From positions 1 to 37,538 of the forward strand of contig MU835638.1 of NCBI GenBank assembly GCA_029204225.1: DNA of 37,538 nucleotides, read 5' to 3'. Numbering within the stretch: the first letter of the stretch is position 1; each line of letters opens with the position of its first letter. Shown piece after piece: positions 9,011 through 19,234 of the stretch. Under the pieces are notes generated by a model. The model ran no database searches and was not told where the DNA came from. It was given only the letters and a program-made list of their open reading frames with translations. The position numbers were made by a program, and so were the translations under genes. Source of the stretch: Diphasiastrum complanatum (lineage: Eukaryota > Streptophyta > Lycopodiopsida > Lycopodiales > Lycopodiaceae).

Positions 9011-10592
9011 TCACAAAAGGTCTGCAACATTTGACGGCAATTCCTCAATGACTGTGTTGTAAAATCTTTGAATATCCTGCAACATCTTTTCATCCTCCTT
9101 AGGTACAAAATTGATTGCAATGCCTTTTCTTCCAAAACGGCCACTCCTTCCAATTCGGTGCAGATAGTTTTCCGGTTGTGTAGGCAAGTCATAGTTGATC
9201 ACAAGAGAGACCTGCTGCACATCGATACCACGTGCCAACAAATCTGTAGTGATCAAAACTCTAGAAGAACCCGATCTAAACTCCCTCATAATTATATCCC
9301 TAGTGTTCTGATCCATATCACCATGAGTAGCAGAAACTGTATGGTCTCGAGCGCGCATTTTGTCTGTGAGCCAGTCCACCTTTCTCCTTGTATTAATGAA
9401 TATCACACTTTGGGTGATGGCCAATGTCTCATACAAATCACAAAGAGTATCCAACTTATAATCTTCCTTGTCCACATTCACGTAAAACTGCTTAATACCC
9501 TCCAGTGTTAACTCATCCCTCTTCACAAGGATCTTCACAGGTTTGTTCATAAATTTGCGTGTTATCTCAAGGGCCTCCGGAGGCATGGTTGCAGAGAACA
9601 CGCCAACCTGAATAACTGGAGGGAGTAGTTGAAATATGTCGTAGATCTGTCATGAAACAAACAATCAGATTTTTATATCTTATCGCTTAGTCTGAGTACA
9701 AGCTGCTTACAGCTGCAAATTTTCAGTCTCTTCACAATAAGCAGCAAATTCTAACTGACAATGAAAAGGTGACTTGCCTGGTCTTTGAACCCGCGAGAAA
9801 GCATCTCATCAGCTTCATCCAAAACAAATATATTGATGCGATCAGCTCGCAGAGCGTTTCGTCGCAGCATATCATAAACCCGGCCTGGAGTACCAACAAC
9901 TACATGCACTCCATTTTGTAGAATTCGCAGGTCCTCGCGAACACTTGTTCCTCCAACACAGGCATGCACTTTAACTTGCAAATAATCACCCAACGCCCGC
10001 ATAACTTTCTCAATCTGCTGAGCCAACTCACGAGTGGGTGCAAGAACAAGAGCTTGGCAATCCAGCAAGTCATAATCTAATTGTTGCAGAATCCCTGAAC
10101 AGAAGGTAGCGGTCTTGCCAGTACCAGACTGAGCTTGCTGAATGACATCAAGTCTTTTGCAGAATGGAACTATACCCCTTTGTTGAATTGCAGAAGGCTT
10201 TTCGAAACCTGAACAAATGCACAAAAAACTCATTTCGATACAATAACTACACAATGGCGACCCAAAACAGTGAGGTACATGAAGGGAAAACACAAACCAT
10301 AGGCATAGATGCCCCTTAAGAGGTTTTCATGAAGTCCCATGGAGTCGAACGTTTCATGAACCTCTTCCCAGGTAGATATCATGTCGCCCTCTGATAGTCT
10401 GCACAGACCATAATAACAGAATAAATACGCTGCCAAGAAAAATGAAAAACCACAGCAAAATTTTCAACCCTCTCACTTTCTTTGCCATTTCTTAAGGAGA
10501 TCTAACAAAAGTTTCAGACAACAGAAGGCTTACATTTGATCCATCTTCTCGTCATACTGCCGGGCATCAAACTGAGATCCTTCTACTGCCAT
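9011..10592 (-). CDS. EIF4A: Eukaryotic initiation factor 4A (DEAD-box RNA helicase), four coding exons
   Basis: Cytosolic ATP-dependent RNA helicase that, as part of the eIF4F complex, unwinds mRNA 5' leaders for ribosome scanning. Coding exons on the minus strand: 10592-10534, 10398-10298, 10208-9778 and 9646-9011 (59, 101, 431 and 636 nt), giving 408 residues, close to the usual plant length of about 413. Motifs in order: Q-motif region [10 protein letters not shown] (54-63), Walker A AQSGTGKT (79-86), PTRELAQQ (111-118), TPGR (160-163), DEAD (184-187), SAT (215-217), ARGID (335-339), HRIGRSGR (360-367), C-terminus [15 protein letters not shown] and [13 protein letters not shown] mark the eIF4A-1/2 type rather than the exon-junction paralogue eIF4A-III. 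Splice phases agree at every join, and no stop or missing residue was seen. The start ATG lies in the first coding exon after a leader intron. The N-terminus ([19 protein letters not shown]) is the most divergent part. About 300 bp of T-rich sequence downstream (9010 to about 8700) is probably 3' UTR. Confidence 0.96.
9647..9777 (-). other. GC-AG intron in eIF4A
   Basis: On the minus strand the exon ends ...aaagaccag and the intron starts gcaagtc. It ends ...catgacag before atctacgac. Splicing here joins GFKDQ to IYDIFQ, exactly the family sequence. The only nearby GT (4 nt further on) would shift the frame. AG|GCAAGT is the known strong context for the minor GC-AG class processed by the major spliceosome. 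The other two coding introns (10533-10399 and 10297-10209) are GT-AG. Confidence 0.9.
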
Positions 10593-10940
10593 AATATCTC
10601 AATCTTTCTACAAACCAAAGCCAAGAATAAACCGTTTAGTATACTGACCTAACGATCATAATGTACAGAAAAATAAACCCAATTCACAGCTCTTTCCAGA
10701 AGAATAGACCAACTACCTGATCACAGCAAAGCAAAAAAAAAAGGGCTATAAATGAGTGTTTGATCCCCAAAAACATCCAGAAAAGCAGCAAACTGACGAA
10801 AAATGAAAAGACCAATGCCAATGCCTAAACCGAACCCACCTGACAGATCTGAAGCAGAAACAGAAAACAATGGATCGTACCTGTCTGTCTGTCTATCTAG
10901 CGATGGAAGATATATCGGTGCAAATGAATAGAAACCGCTG
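10593..10940 (-). other. eIF4A 5' leader with an intron
   Basis: Minus strand: a leader exon ending gacagacag at 10881, donor gtacgatcc (10880), acceptor tttgtag (to 10608), then a 15-nt leader exon (10607-10593) ending at the start codon. The inferred intron is 273 nt. It is U-rich and GT-AG. Leader introns often raise expression of plant housekeeping genes. The transcription start, about 30 nt below the TATA box, is inferred. Confidence 0.65.
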
Positions 10941-10963
10941 CCCCTGCCCTGCCCTGTGAATAG

Positions 10964-11007
10964 TAATATATAAGGGAGAGGGAGAGCCCGTGACCAAATT
11001 AGGGTTT
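10964..11007 (-). promoter_or_regulatory. eIF4A core promoter: TATA box and telo-box
   Basis: Minus strand: cttatatatt (TATA, about 10966-10973) lies about 85 nt upstream of the leader intron donor. About 30 nt further upstream is AAACCCTAA (10999-11007), the telo-box common in plant promoters of translation-machinery genes and usually found close to the start site. A C/T-rich run (ctctccctctccc) flanks the TATA box. Confidence 0.7.
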
Positions 11008-11429
11008 CTCCTGAATCACTGACGGACGGATAATGGCAAGGCACATTCGGCGCCCCATCATGTAGAATTTGCCACGTGGCAAGTTTTAAATTAGACTTAT
11101 TTTAAATGGTTGATTGTAAAAACGTGTCAAATTATTAGCGTTTAAGATATAATCCAACGGTGGAGAGGTTTAAACTATCTGATGCGCTTAAAAAGGCCAT
11201 CTGCTTGCTAGCCTGAGGCCTTGAGGATTGGCCCCTAAGTCCTGACCCAAAGTTGGCCGCCAAAATGACATTCTCCCAGCCGTCATTTCTTGAGGGAACA
11301 TGTTCTACACGCATGTGCCCATCAGGTCCATCTTTCAAAAAGTGTCAAAGACTCTAGGCCCATTGACATTTGTTTGAAGTTTAAGCATTGAGAATTTGGG
11401 CCCAACATATGCCATTAGCTAAAGTGTAG

Positions 11430-11600
11430 TGGCAAGTGTAGCTACTACAAGATGTCGGGCAATAGCACTCTACTTTTGCTACTTTCCCTAAACAAATGTT
11501 TTGTGTGGCAACTTGTGAGTATTATGAGATGTCAGGCAATAGCAACCGACATCTCCACTTTCCCCAAGCCACTACTTTTTTGTAAACAAATGTTCTGCAT
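11430..11600. repeat. Diverged tandem duplication of about 80-90 bp
   Basis: gtggcaagtgtagctactac...agatgtcgggcaatagca...ctactttccctaaacaaatgtttt is followed at once by gtggcaacttgtgagtatta...agatgtcaggcaatagca...cactttccccaag...gtaaacaaatgttctg. Block order is conserved across both units. Confidence 0.6.
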
Positions 11601-11654
11601 ATTGTTTTAACCAATCCTTTGGCGTAGGCAGGCTGGTAAGAACAATAATCATAT

Positions 11655-11657
<3 letters not shown>

Positions 11658-11717
<60 letters not shown>

Positions 11718-11748
11718 ACTGAGTGAGAGTGAGTGAGTGTGTGTGTGT
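11658..11748. repeat. Compound microsatellite (TA)n(GA)n(GT)n
   Basis: TA repeats at 11658-11685 pass into GA repeats to 11714, then an irregular gactgactgagtgag segment, then GT repeats to 11748. Such arrays mutate by slippage. The peptides read from them (long Ser-Leu or Tyr-Ile runs) are artefacts. Confidence 0.95.
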
Positions 11749-13460
11749 AAAAGGTGACATCTAAACACCATAGTAGAAAGCAAACAATCATCAAGACGGA
11801 CCACTCCCATCATACTCCATACCTCCATTTCCAAAAACTCTATGAGCCATCATCGCTATTTTCGTGTGGCAAAAAATGCATAATGAAGGCAATAGGCAAA
11901 AATTAGGGAATCCTCATCTATGTTAATTGACAATCTATTGCCAATCAATTGTGCTTTTAGATGTAAAATAAAGGCAAAATTTCAAGATAGATGTCGATAA
12001 AAAAATAATTCATAAAGAAAATCAAGAAAGTTTTACAAGAGGAATCTAAAAAAAAAACATAAAAAGCCACATCATATGCATGCGTGTAATTTGAAAGGCA
12101 AGGGCATAAATCAAGCTCCAACATCCCATTGAAAAGTCTTTATTTGTGTTGCATGTTGCATCCATATAGTCCAAAGCAAGTTAATCCTACAAAGTGTCAA
12201 ACAAGAAGAAAGTCAACATGACATGTATCAAAATCACCCAAGAGGACAGTGGGCCCCAAGAGAGACCAAAGTTGTTCCCAAAGTTTTTGATATCATGAAG
12301 TTAAAAGGTGGGAGAAGGTTTCTTCTTATATGTTGTAAAGGATGGATTGTTGTGGTGGGGCCACTTAGTTCTCATTAGGTATGGATTTTAAAGGACAAAT
12401 TGGATAAAGGCTTTTTGAATATTTTTGGTTGTGTGCAACCTAGCTACGGTAGAGGAGTAGCTTATGAAATAGAATAGCAAGTATTTTAAATAGGAGTGAA
12501 GTATCATAAGTGAACTTGCCACTCTAATTCTAAAAGGCCACTCGTAGTGAAAGAGGAGTGATGTGCTTTCGGGATTCTAGCAAGGTTGGTAATACATTGG
12601 ATAAGGAAATTTCCAATATCGGTCCATGATGTAGATTAGGGTGAGGTGTATATGCTAATGAGGAATTTGTTTATGATGTGGAGGCTTCCCTTGTGCATAA
12701 GAGTGATACCGATATCCTAAGATATGAGGCTTTTTCATTTGTTCCATGGGAAAGAGCAAAGATACTAGGTATAGGTATTGATGGTGGCCTTGCAAAAGAG
12801 AAAGGGAGAGAGATAAGAAAATAGGATAAGCTATAAGGATGTGTTTGACAATAATAACTCTAGGGGAGGAAATAAGATGAGGAGGGGGTGTCAATTTATG
12901 TTGACCTTGTTGTGAAAGGTATTGAGATACTAAGAAGCAGTTTTTAATAAGGGCAACACCAAAAGGAGGGGGAGCCAAGGTGTCTAATCATATTGTTGTG
13001 GGAGTTTATCTTGAGGCCAAGGTGGGACATGAAGTTTGGGGGGGGTCACACATATAAAAGAGGAAAAACAACACATGTTCTTGAGGATGTCTAGATAGTT
13101 CTAATTTGTCTTTGTACATAGTCATGAAAAGGATTAGGGCCACATGCCAAAAAGGTTGGAAACAACATGGGCTGAGAAAAGAGTGTATGGGCTAAAATAG
13201 TGGCAACTATATTAGTTGAGTTGTGCGAACAACACAAAGTCAATGGGAAAGGGGACAACCTTGTTATGCAAATTTAAGGGGGACATGAGCAAAGGTATAT
13301 CATCAAAACAAACTATGAAGAGAAATTGTAAGTAATTTTTTTACAATTTCAAAAAATGATATCCTGCTTGTTTTTATCAAACCATGAAAGACTTTGTAAA
13401 GGTCAATTCTTACAAAGAGAAGGAAAGATTGTCGGCATGAAGTGAGTCGTCAATTAACTT

Positions 13461-13880
13461 TTGGAGGATGGAGTCAAAATTGTGGCAACCTTGAATGAAT
13501 TCACATTCCAAGATCCATCCATCAGGCATCCATGCCATATCTCTGATTTCCGATTCATTGAATCTGCATCCACTTTCGACTATCATGTACTCCAGCTCCC
13601 CTTTCCACATTTCGACCTCCAAACTGGCAGAGACCGCACCTTCGCACAGGATCTTCAGTACACCTCACAAGCCAAAGCCACTACCTCTCTTTCAATCGAC
13701 CCCAACATGCCCGAGCTTGGGATTGCATCTCCTCCTCGCGGCCTTTCACCACCTCGCACCATTTCACCTTCTGTCGCTTCTTCACTGCCACCCACCACTT
13801 CTTCACCCCCCAAGTCTGATACTCCGTCAACTTCCACTGTTCCTCCACGCCCAGTCGACAAGCTTCTTGATCATGTGGCG
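13461..13880 (+). pseudogene. 5' part of an unrecognised gene split by a retrotransposon
   Basis: An open frame of 140 codons from an ATG at 13461. The N-terminal half (LNEFTFQDPSIRHPCHISDF, FDYHVLQLPFPHF) looks globular. From about residue 75 it becomes rich in Pro, Ser and Thr (ASPPRGLSPPRTISPS). It ends at DKLLDHVA, exactly where the gypsy LTR begins, and reopens in phase at 19475 beyond the element. Base composition is less AT-biased than the surroundings. I do not recognise the family; it could be a host gene or an older transposon ORF. An antisense ORF (13622-13410) overlaps and cannot be fully excluded, but the in-phase continuation favours the plus strand. Confidence 0.5.
13876..13880 (+). 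repeat. Left target-site duplication of the gypsy element
   Basis: tggcg at 13876-13880, directly before TGTTGGAGGG, pairs with tggct at 19470-19474, directly after ...cactaca. Four of five bases match. Five-base duplications are typical of LTR element insertion, and one base of drift is plausible for an old copy. Confidence 0.6.
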
Positions 13881-14555
13881 TGTTGGAGGGTTTGCGGATC
13901 CCAAGGCAACCCTAACCCTAGTTAATAAGTGAGAGGGATTTGGCACCCTGTGTGTGTGAGTCCAACCCGATGATCACATAGTTATTTGATTGATTACTTA
14001 GAAAGTCAATAAAAGGACTTTAGGCCTTTTTGCGGGACTTTTAATGTCGCAGGGCCTAAATGTCAAGTTAGTGAATAAAGTTGGGTTTTCCTCCAATTTT
14101 GATGGTTCTCACACTTTTTTAAATTTGAATTAAAAGAGAGGCAAGACTGGACCAATAGGATTCAGAGGCCAGGGTCCTCCTCTCTACTATAAAAAGGGAC
14201 CAACTCGAGTTGCTCCTCATGTTCATTTCCTCATTTCAATAAGGCAGATTGGTTCTCTTTAGAAATGGATTGATGAATGTCCTTGCTCTTCCTCTCTTCT
14301 CTTCCATTTCTCATGCTTTCTTTGGATTTTGCTAATCGTTGGATCTGATCATTATTGGGATTGATATTTAATGGATGTAGTGTTAATGCTTAGTGTTAAT
14401 GGATGTTAGTGTTAGATCCTCCATTCATGTTGAAATCTGAACTATACTATTGCTCTCATGGGAATGAACCTCCGCATGACAACTAACTCCGTCTCTTTGA
14501 TGCTAGATTGACTAGATTTTGGATTTAGGTTAGGCAAGGAAATAAACCCACTACA
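13881..14555 (+). mobile_element. 5' LTR of the gypsy element
   Basis: Starts TGTTGGAGGG and ends cccactaca (TGT...ACA, 675 bp). The right end is fixed by comparison: from about 14385 to 14555 it matches 19307-19469 closely and both copies diverge right after 'cactaca'. The left end is set by the target duplication. A TATA box (ctataaaaag, 14187-14196) lies mid-way and would start the genomic RNA. Confidence 0.8.
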
Positions 14556-14559
14556 ATTT

Positions 14560-14577
14560 TGGCATCGTTGCCGGGGA
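14560..14577 (+). promoter_or_regulatory. Primer binding site, tRNA-Asp type
   Basis: tggcatcgttgccgggga begins 4 nt after the LTR end. It differs by two transitions (gc to at) from tggcgccgttgccgggga, the site complementary to the 3' end of plant tRNA-Asp used by Athila-like elements. It would prime minus-strand cDNA synthesis. Confidence 0.75.
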
Positions 14578-15777
14578 GCTACGCCAATTTTTCAGTTTGC
14601 AGCATGTTTGGCTGATGGTTAGCTTGCATTAGGCATCTTGTCGTGGCATGAATAGTGTTAAAACTACATGGTAGGGATAGTTTGGGATTGATTTTGCTAG
14701 ATTTTGAGTGGATTTGCTTGTTTGAAATCTAATCTGATTATTAAACAGAAAAATATATTCAGATCACTAATCTTAAGAACCATTTGGATCTGAGATATCA
14801 GAGAAAATAACAAAAATCGGTCAAATCTGTCAAATTTGGTCAAAAAGAGGCAAAAAGCATCATCAGAGCCCAGAACTTTTTACCCTTCTTCAGGAAACCT
14901 TCACCGAGTTGCAGACACCTTCAGTTTTGTTTACAGAACCTTCAGTTTGAAGGGCGAAGATTAATTCCCAGCTGATTTCCAGAAACATCAAAAAAACCAC
15001 CAAAAAACACCAAAAATTATCAAAATCCTAAAAAATACAAAAAAAGAACCTTCGCCCAATTCACTGTGCTTAGTTGTGATTCAGATCTATCTACTACCAG
15101 GTCGGCAAAGAATAATACCAAAAATAAAAAGGTTTTCAGAGGATCAGTTGTCATATTGTCATATTTTTGCCAAGAAAGTCACATTTTTGCAAAATTATCA
15201 GTATTACTCTTGATCCTTTGCCAAAACCTTCGCCGAGTTTCCAGAACATTCTATTTATATAAAAATACTATTTTTGAGTTCGACGAAGATTTATCTTGAT
15301 CTGATCACAAAAAATCTTGATTTTTACCCTCGCCAGATCACAAAAACTGTATTTTCTTGTGTCAGAAACCTTCGTCCGGTTGTCCATAGTTTTATCTGTG
15401 TCAGATCTTCCACTTGAAAAATTGGCGAAGGTTATTTCCCAAGAAATTGCCAGAAAAGTGTTTAGAGAGTTTTTATCCCAAAAGAGCACTGTAGAACCTT
15501 CGCCGAGCCAACCTTCGCCTAGATAACCTTCACCAGTCCCATTTTTAGTTTCTGATTTTCAAGATCAAGTCTCTATCAAAATTTGGATCAGATCTAATAT
15601 AATTTGAATTGGACTCTGAGAGATTTATCATTTTTGAGAAGTATTGATTGATCGAATTTTGGGTAGGTTTTTATCATATAGAATCATATTCTTGAAAAGT
15701 GGTATAGAGCTAGTAGATCTAATCTGAGATAGTTTTTGGAAAAATCTATATCCAATCACCTTATCAATTTGATCTAA
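14578..15777 (+). repeat. Gypsy leader with a dispersed CCTTCGCC motif
   Basis: No ORF. The motif aACCTTCGCCgag or a close variant recurs near 14897, 15046, 15224, 15321, 15365, 15495, 15511 and 15525. Its reverse complement (GGCGAAGgt or ggcgaag) occurs near 14952 and 15422. The two orientations could pair in RNA. Leaders of LTR elements carry packaging and dimerisation signals, so a structural role is a reasonable inference. Confidence 0.6.
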
Positions 15778-17160
15778 ATGGCTGCCCCTGGAGCTGCTCC
15801 AGGAGGTGCTCCACAAGAGGTCAATCCAATTATTGTTAGAAGAGCACCCCGATTGGATATACCCAAATATAATGGATTAACAGATCCAGTTCGATTTCTT
15901 CAGATCTATGCTGAATCTTGTGAGGTCTATGGTGAGATTTATCCTCAAGATAAACTTAAGCTGTGTACTATGGCGTTAACAGGCGCAACACAAGATTGGT
16001 ACTATAACCAAGATGAAACTGAGCATACAGATTGGGAGGTTGTTAAACGAGCCCTTATCACACGGTTCAAACCGCGGAAGTTTATGGAAGACCCTTTCCT
16101 ACTTCTAAGTAAAATCAAAATGGGAAAGCGGGAAATGGTTCGACATTACATCGAAAGGGTGAAACGTCTTAGATCTGAATGTGAGCCTGAGCTGATTAAT
16201 AAAAATGCCATGATTATGTGGTTTTTGTCAAGTCTACCTAAACGGATCAGACGTGAACTGAAACACCATAATGAGTACGCACTTTTGCAAAATGCGATGG
16301 ACGATGCAATTCGGGAGGAGGATGAAGATTCAGATGATGAGCCGAATGTCAATATGTTGCCTTATACAGCAGGGCAGACTACTACGACATCCACCACTAT
16401 TGCATCAATGAATGCCAATGCTACTGCATAAATGAAGCTCAATGAGTTCGAGAAACTTGGGAAGACCCAGTAGAAACAGATGGAAAAGTTGCAGTTGCAA
16501 TTTGATGAGAAGATCAAAGCATTCAAAAATTTCCACAGAGAAGCGAACAAGGAACCTGAGAAGTTTGCAAAGACCTTTCCTACCAGGGAAAATGTCTGGT
16601 GTTCTATTTGAACAGGATATCACACAGTGAACGAGTGTCCTCAATTGAAAAAACGGATGGAAATCAGTGTTTGTCATCTGTGTAATTCACCTGACCATGA
16701 GACTGCCTTTTGCAACTTCAACCCTCGGATGATTCAGCAACGGTATGCCCAGATGGGATATCGAGATCCACAGTATGGAGGCAATCCAGCAGCAAGACTA
16801 CGACAATCTACTCTTGGATATCCGGAGCGTCTAGCCTTGTCTGCCCCACCAAAGCACTCCGCTCCTCCTGCCAATTTGATGGAACCAGAACCTTACGGAA
16901 GTGCTGAACAATGGAGCTATGGTAATGATCGGGAAGGTGGATCTTCAGAACAGTATGCCATTTATGCTGCCGCTCAACAACAAGCCTCGATAAATTGGGC
17001 CAAAGCACCACTTGGATGCTTTGCATGTGGAGAAAATCACATAGTTGCAGAATGCCCAAATAAAGGAAGATTTGTACCATTCTGTCGTGACTGTGGATAT
17101 GGGCATTGCTATAAAGACTGTCCAGCAAGCCGAAGCCACCACCAACTACAGCACCTGTAA
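15778..17160 (+). pseudogene. Gypsy gag with four zinc knuckles and three in-frame stops
   Basis: Gag forms the particle and binds element RNA. The ATG at 15778 has a good plant context (aaATGGC). Residues about 20-180 are the retrotransposon Gag core (LDIPKYNGLTDPVRFLQIY, WYYNQ, TRFKPRKF). An acidic linker (EEDEDSDDEP) and a Thr-rich stretch follow. The same frame continues past TAA (16429), TAG (16471) and TGA (16609) to 17160. Knuckles: WCSI-stop-TGYHTVNEC (the TGA replaces the second Cys), CHLCNSPDHETAFC, CFACGENHIVAEC and CRDCGYGHCYKDC. Three of these have CX2CX3HX4C spacing rather than the usual CX2CX4HX4C. A frameshift near 17115 leads into the pol linker. Confidence 0.85.
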
Positions 17161-17464
17161 ATTTGATAACAATCAAGCAAGGATCGGTAGCTCATAATAA
17201 ACCAAGTGCACCCTTGATGGTGGTCACCAGAGCACAAAAGCAAAAAGAACCAGTAGTGGATTCAGTACCTACTGATTCTATACCATTGAACGATACACCA
17301 ACATCATCGTAAGTTTATCCAAATCTTAATGCAGAAAAACGAAGATATCAGGATATGAGACAGTGGATTAAGCATCTGCAAGAAGAAGAGGAACTTGAAG
17401 CTACTAAAGTAACAACTGAAGTTCGGTCTTCACCATTGCAGCCTCCAAGAATATATGTACGGAT
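17115..17464 (+). pseudogene. Gag-pol linker
   Basis: Coding continues in the next frame (KPKPPPTTAPVNLITIKQGS, then PLMVVTRAQKQKEP), has one stop (TAA, about 17308), and resumes with EKRRYQDMRQWIKHLQEEEE and SSPLQPPRIYV. MVVTRAQKQ is typical of the segment between Gag and protease in plant gypsy elements. A second frameshift near 17460 leads into the protease frame. Confidence 0.65.
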
Positions 17465-18238
17465 ATGAATGATCAATTACATCATCACGAAGAACCTTTC
17501 AAGATGACGGAACCGGAAGCACCGCATACAGAATTACTCATGAATATTTTGTCTAGCAAGATCAATATTGCATTGGGAGAGCTCCTAAAGTTGGTGCCAA
17601 AAGCAAAAGAAGTCTTAGCGCAAAAGTTAGCCCAAGAAGAATCAAAAGACCATCAGGAGCCGCTCTTTTGTGCTAGATTTGAAGAATCTAACGATGTACT
17701 ACATGTTGGAGCAGCTTGGGAAAGTGAACAAAAGAATATCACTCTGCCAATACAACACAGACAATTTTCTAAAGAAGCAGCCATGATAGACGGCGGTTCA
17801 GGAGTTAACCTAATTTCTACAAAGCTATGTACAAAATGGGGCCTTACAAAGACTAAGCCTGCTCCTTTTGCTATTAAGCTAGCTGATCAAACGATGATTC
17901 GTCCACGAGGAATGGTGGAAGATATACCTGTTAGGATTGCAAGAGTACAGTTCGTCATTACTTTCGTCGTGATGGACTTACCAGAAGCACCAAATGTCTA
18001 CCGAGTCCTCTTAGGACGTCCATGGTTACGAGTTGCACAAGTAATTCATAACTGGGGTACCGGTAAAATCACTTTTGAAAATCGTGAACGTGCAGTTAAA
18101 ATTGATCCTACGACTTGGACTATCAAGCCAGTGGTTCAAAAAGCGGATGACGATTCATTAACAACGGATCACACTTGTGATCGACCAGAGAAAAAATTGG
18201 GAGTTCACTATGATTCTCAAACGGATACTGTCAATTGA
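17465..18238 (+). pseudogene. Gypsy aspartic protease domain
   Basis: The retroviral-type protease that cuts the element's Gag-Pol. The open frame is 257 codons. A helical lead (ALGELLKLVPKAKEVLAQKL) precedes FCARFEES. The active-site region is AAMIDGGSGVNLIS, where the usual D-S/T-G triad reads D-G-G; this may be family variation or damage. The second conserved strand is YRVLLGRPWLRVA, corresponding to the ILLGRPFL motif. The frame ends at TGA (18236) but coding continues in the same frame beyond it. The ATG at 17465 is only the first Met after a frameshift, not a real start. Confidence 0.8.
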
Positions 18239-19234
18239 AACGAAGCTCTTGCAACAATTGATTGTACAGCAGGATATATGTGTCAACAAGATATTCAATC
18301 AGAGATGAGCGAGATTGCCTTGTTAGATCAAACTTTGGATACGCCAATCACGTTTCCACTAAATGTGCTGAATGTAGCCTGGATATCAACGGAACCTATA
18401 CCAGATCCAATTGAGGATGATCTCATACCAATTAGCCATGCCTTAACTTATGATGGCAATGCAAAACTTATGGATGAACAGATTCTACATCATATGGATC
18501 CGACCAGATTTGGAGTGCGTAATGTTCTTGATGAACCAACAATCAAATCGCCCAAAGCAATTATATTGAAGGGAGACATGATGACAGGTTCGATGACGAA
18601 GAAACAAGCAAAGCAACATTATAATACGGTCCTGAAATGGGAAAATCCCCCTCAAAAGATTGATTTAAAGGAAGTGCCACATCTATTGGATAAAGACAAA
18701 GGAAAAGTCAAGAATGATTCTTCAAGCTAGATCTCCAGCAAGACATCATCGTCTAGGAAGTCTTCACCTGAGTCATCATCTCCATGATCAATTCCTGCTA
18801 AGAAGACTAAACGAAGATCCAAGACAAGTCCTTTCGAAAAAGAATAAGCAAATGTAGTCCAGCATGATATGCCAGAGCATTTTAAACGTTATACATTGGA
18901 TGATGTAGTTATCATGTTACCTAAAGCACATCGTGAACTTGAAGAACACATGCCAAAATCTAAAGAGGTTTACGATGGCCCAGCTACGATGCAGCCAATG
19001 AATCTTGTAGAACCAGGAGAACCAGAAAATATTGTACAAGTGGGATCACAACTTACTCCTGAACAATATCAAGCACTATGTTTGCTACTTATTAAGTATC
19101 AAGATTGTTTTGCATGGACTTATCAAGATTTGAAGGGTATTCCGACATCAGTCATTGAACATACCATACCTTTAGTACCTGATGCAGTACCAAAGGTTAC
19201 AAAGTCCTATCGTTGTAATCCCCATTGGGATTGA
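18239..19234 (+). pseudogene. Protease-RT spacer and truncated start of reverse transcriptase
   Basis: Same frame as the protease, with stops TAG (18728), TGA (18785) and TAA (18845). The spacer is acidic (IPDPIEDDLIPISH), then basic and Ser-rich (PAKKTKRRSKTSP). From 18869: LTPEQYQALCLLLIKYQDCF, AWTYQDLKGIP, VIEHTIPLVPDAVPKVTKSY. This is the conserved entry to gypsy RT (FAWs..dlpGip..i.eH.i....a.Pv.q). It breaks off after RCNP, so fingers, palm and the YxDD site are missing. The break coincides with the start of LTR sequence at 19224. Confidence 0.85.

Larger units (their letters stand above)
11042..13460. other. Intergenic spacer upstream of eIF4A
   Basis: No gene recognised. It holds a diverged tandem duplication (11430-11600), a compound microsatellite (11658-11748) and a purine-biased stretch (about 12240-13320), where the plus strand is rich in G/A runs such as ggggaggaaataagatgagg. 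ORFs on the minus strand here are low-complexity shadows. Confidence 0.45.

Noticed and set aside
9068-9511. Plus-strand ORF of 147 codons
   Set aside because: Antisense shadow of the last eIF4A exon, which has strong family motifs on the minus strand.
9011-10592. Assignment to the exon-junction paralogue eIF4A-III
   Set aside because: The sequence carries [14 protein letters not shown] and [13 protein letters not shown] as in eIF4A-1/2, and lacks the eIF4A-III N-terminus and its SATLPHE and YDLPNNRELYIHR spellings.
13410-13622. Minus-strand ORF of 70 codons overlapping the split gene
   Set aside because: The plus-strand frame is longer and continues in phase beyond the retrotransposon, so the antisense frame is more likely a shadow; not fully excluded.
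13905-13921. Telomere-like caaccctaaccctag
   Set aside because: Only two repeat units, inside the gypsy LTR; the similar words near 28290-28345 are also single, degenerate copies. Not an interstitial telomere.
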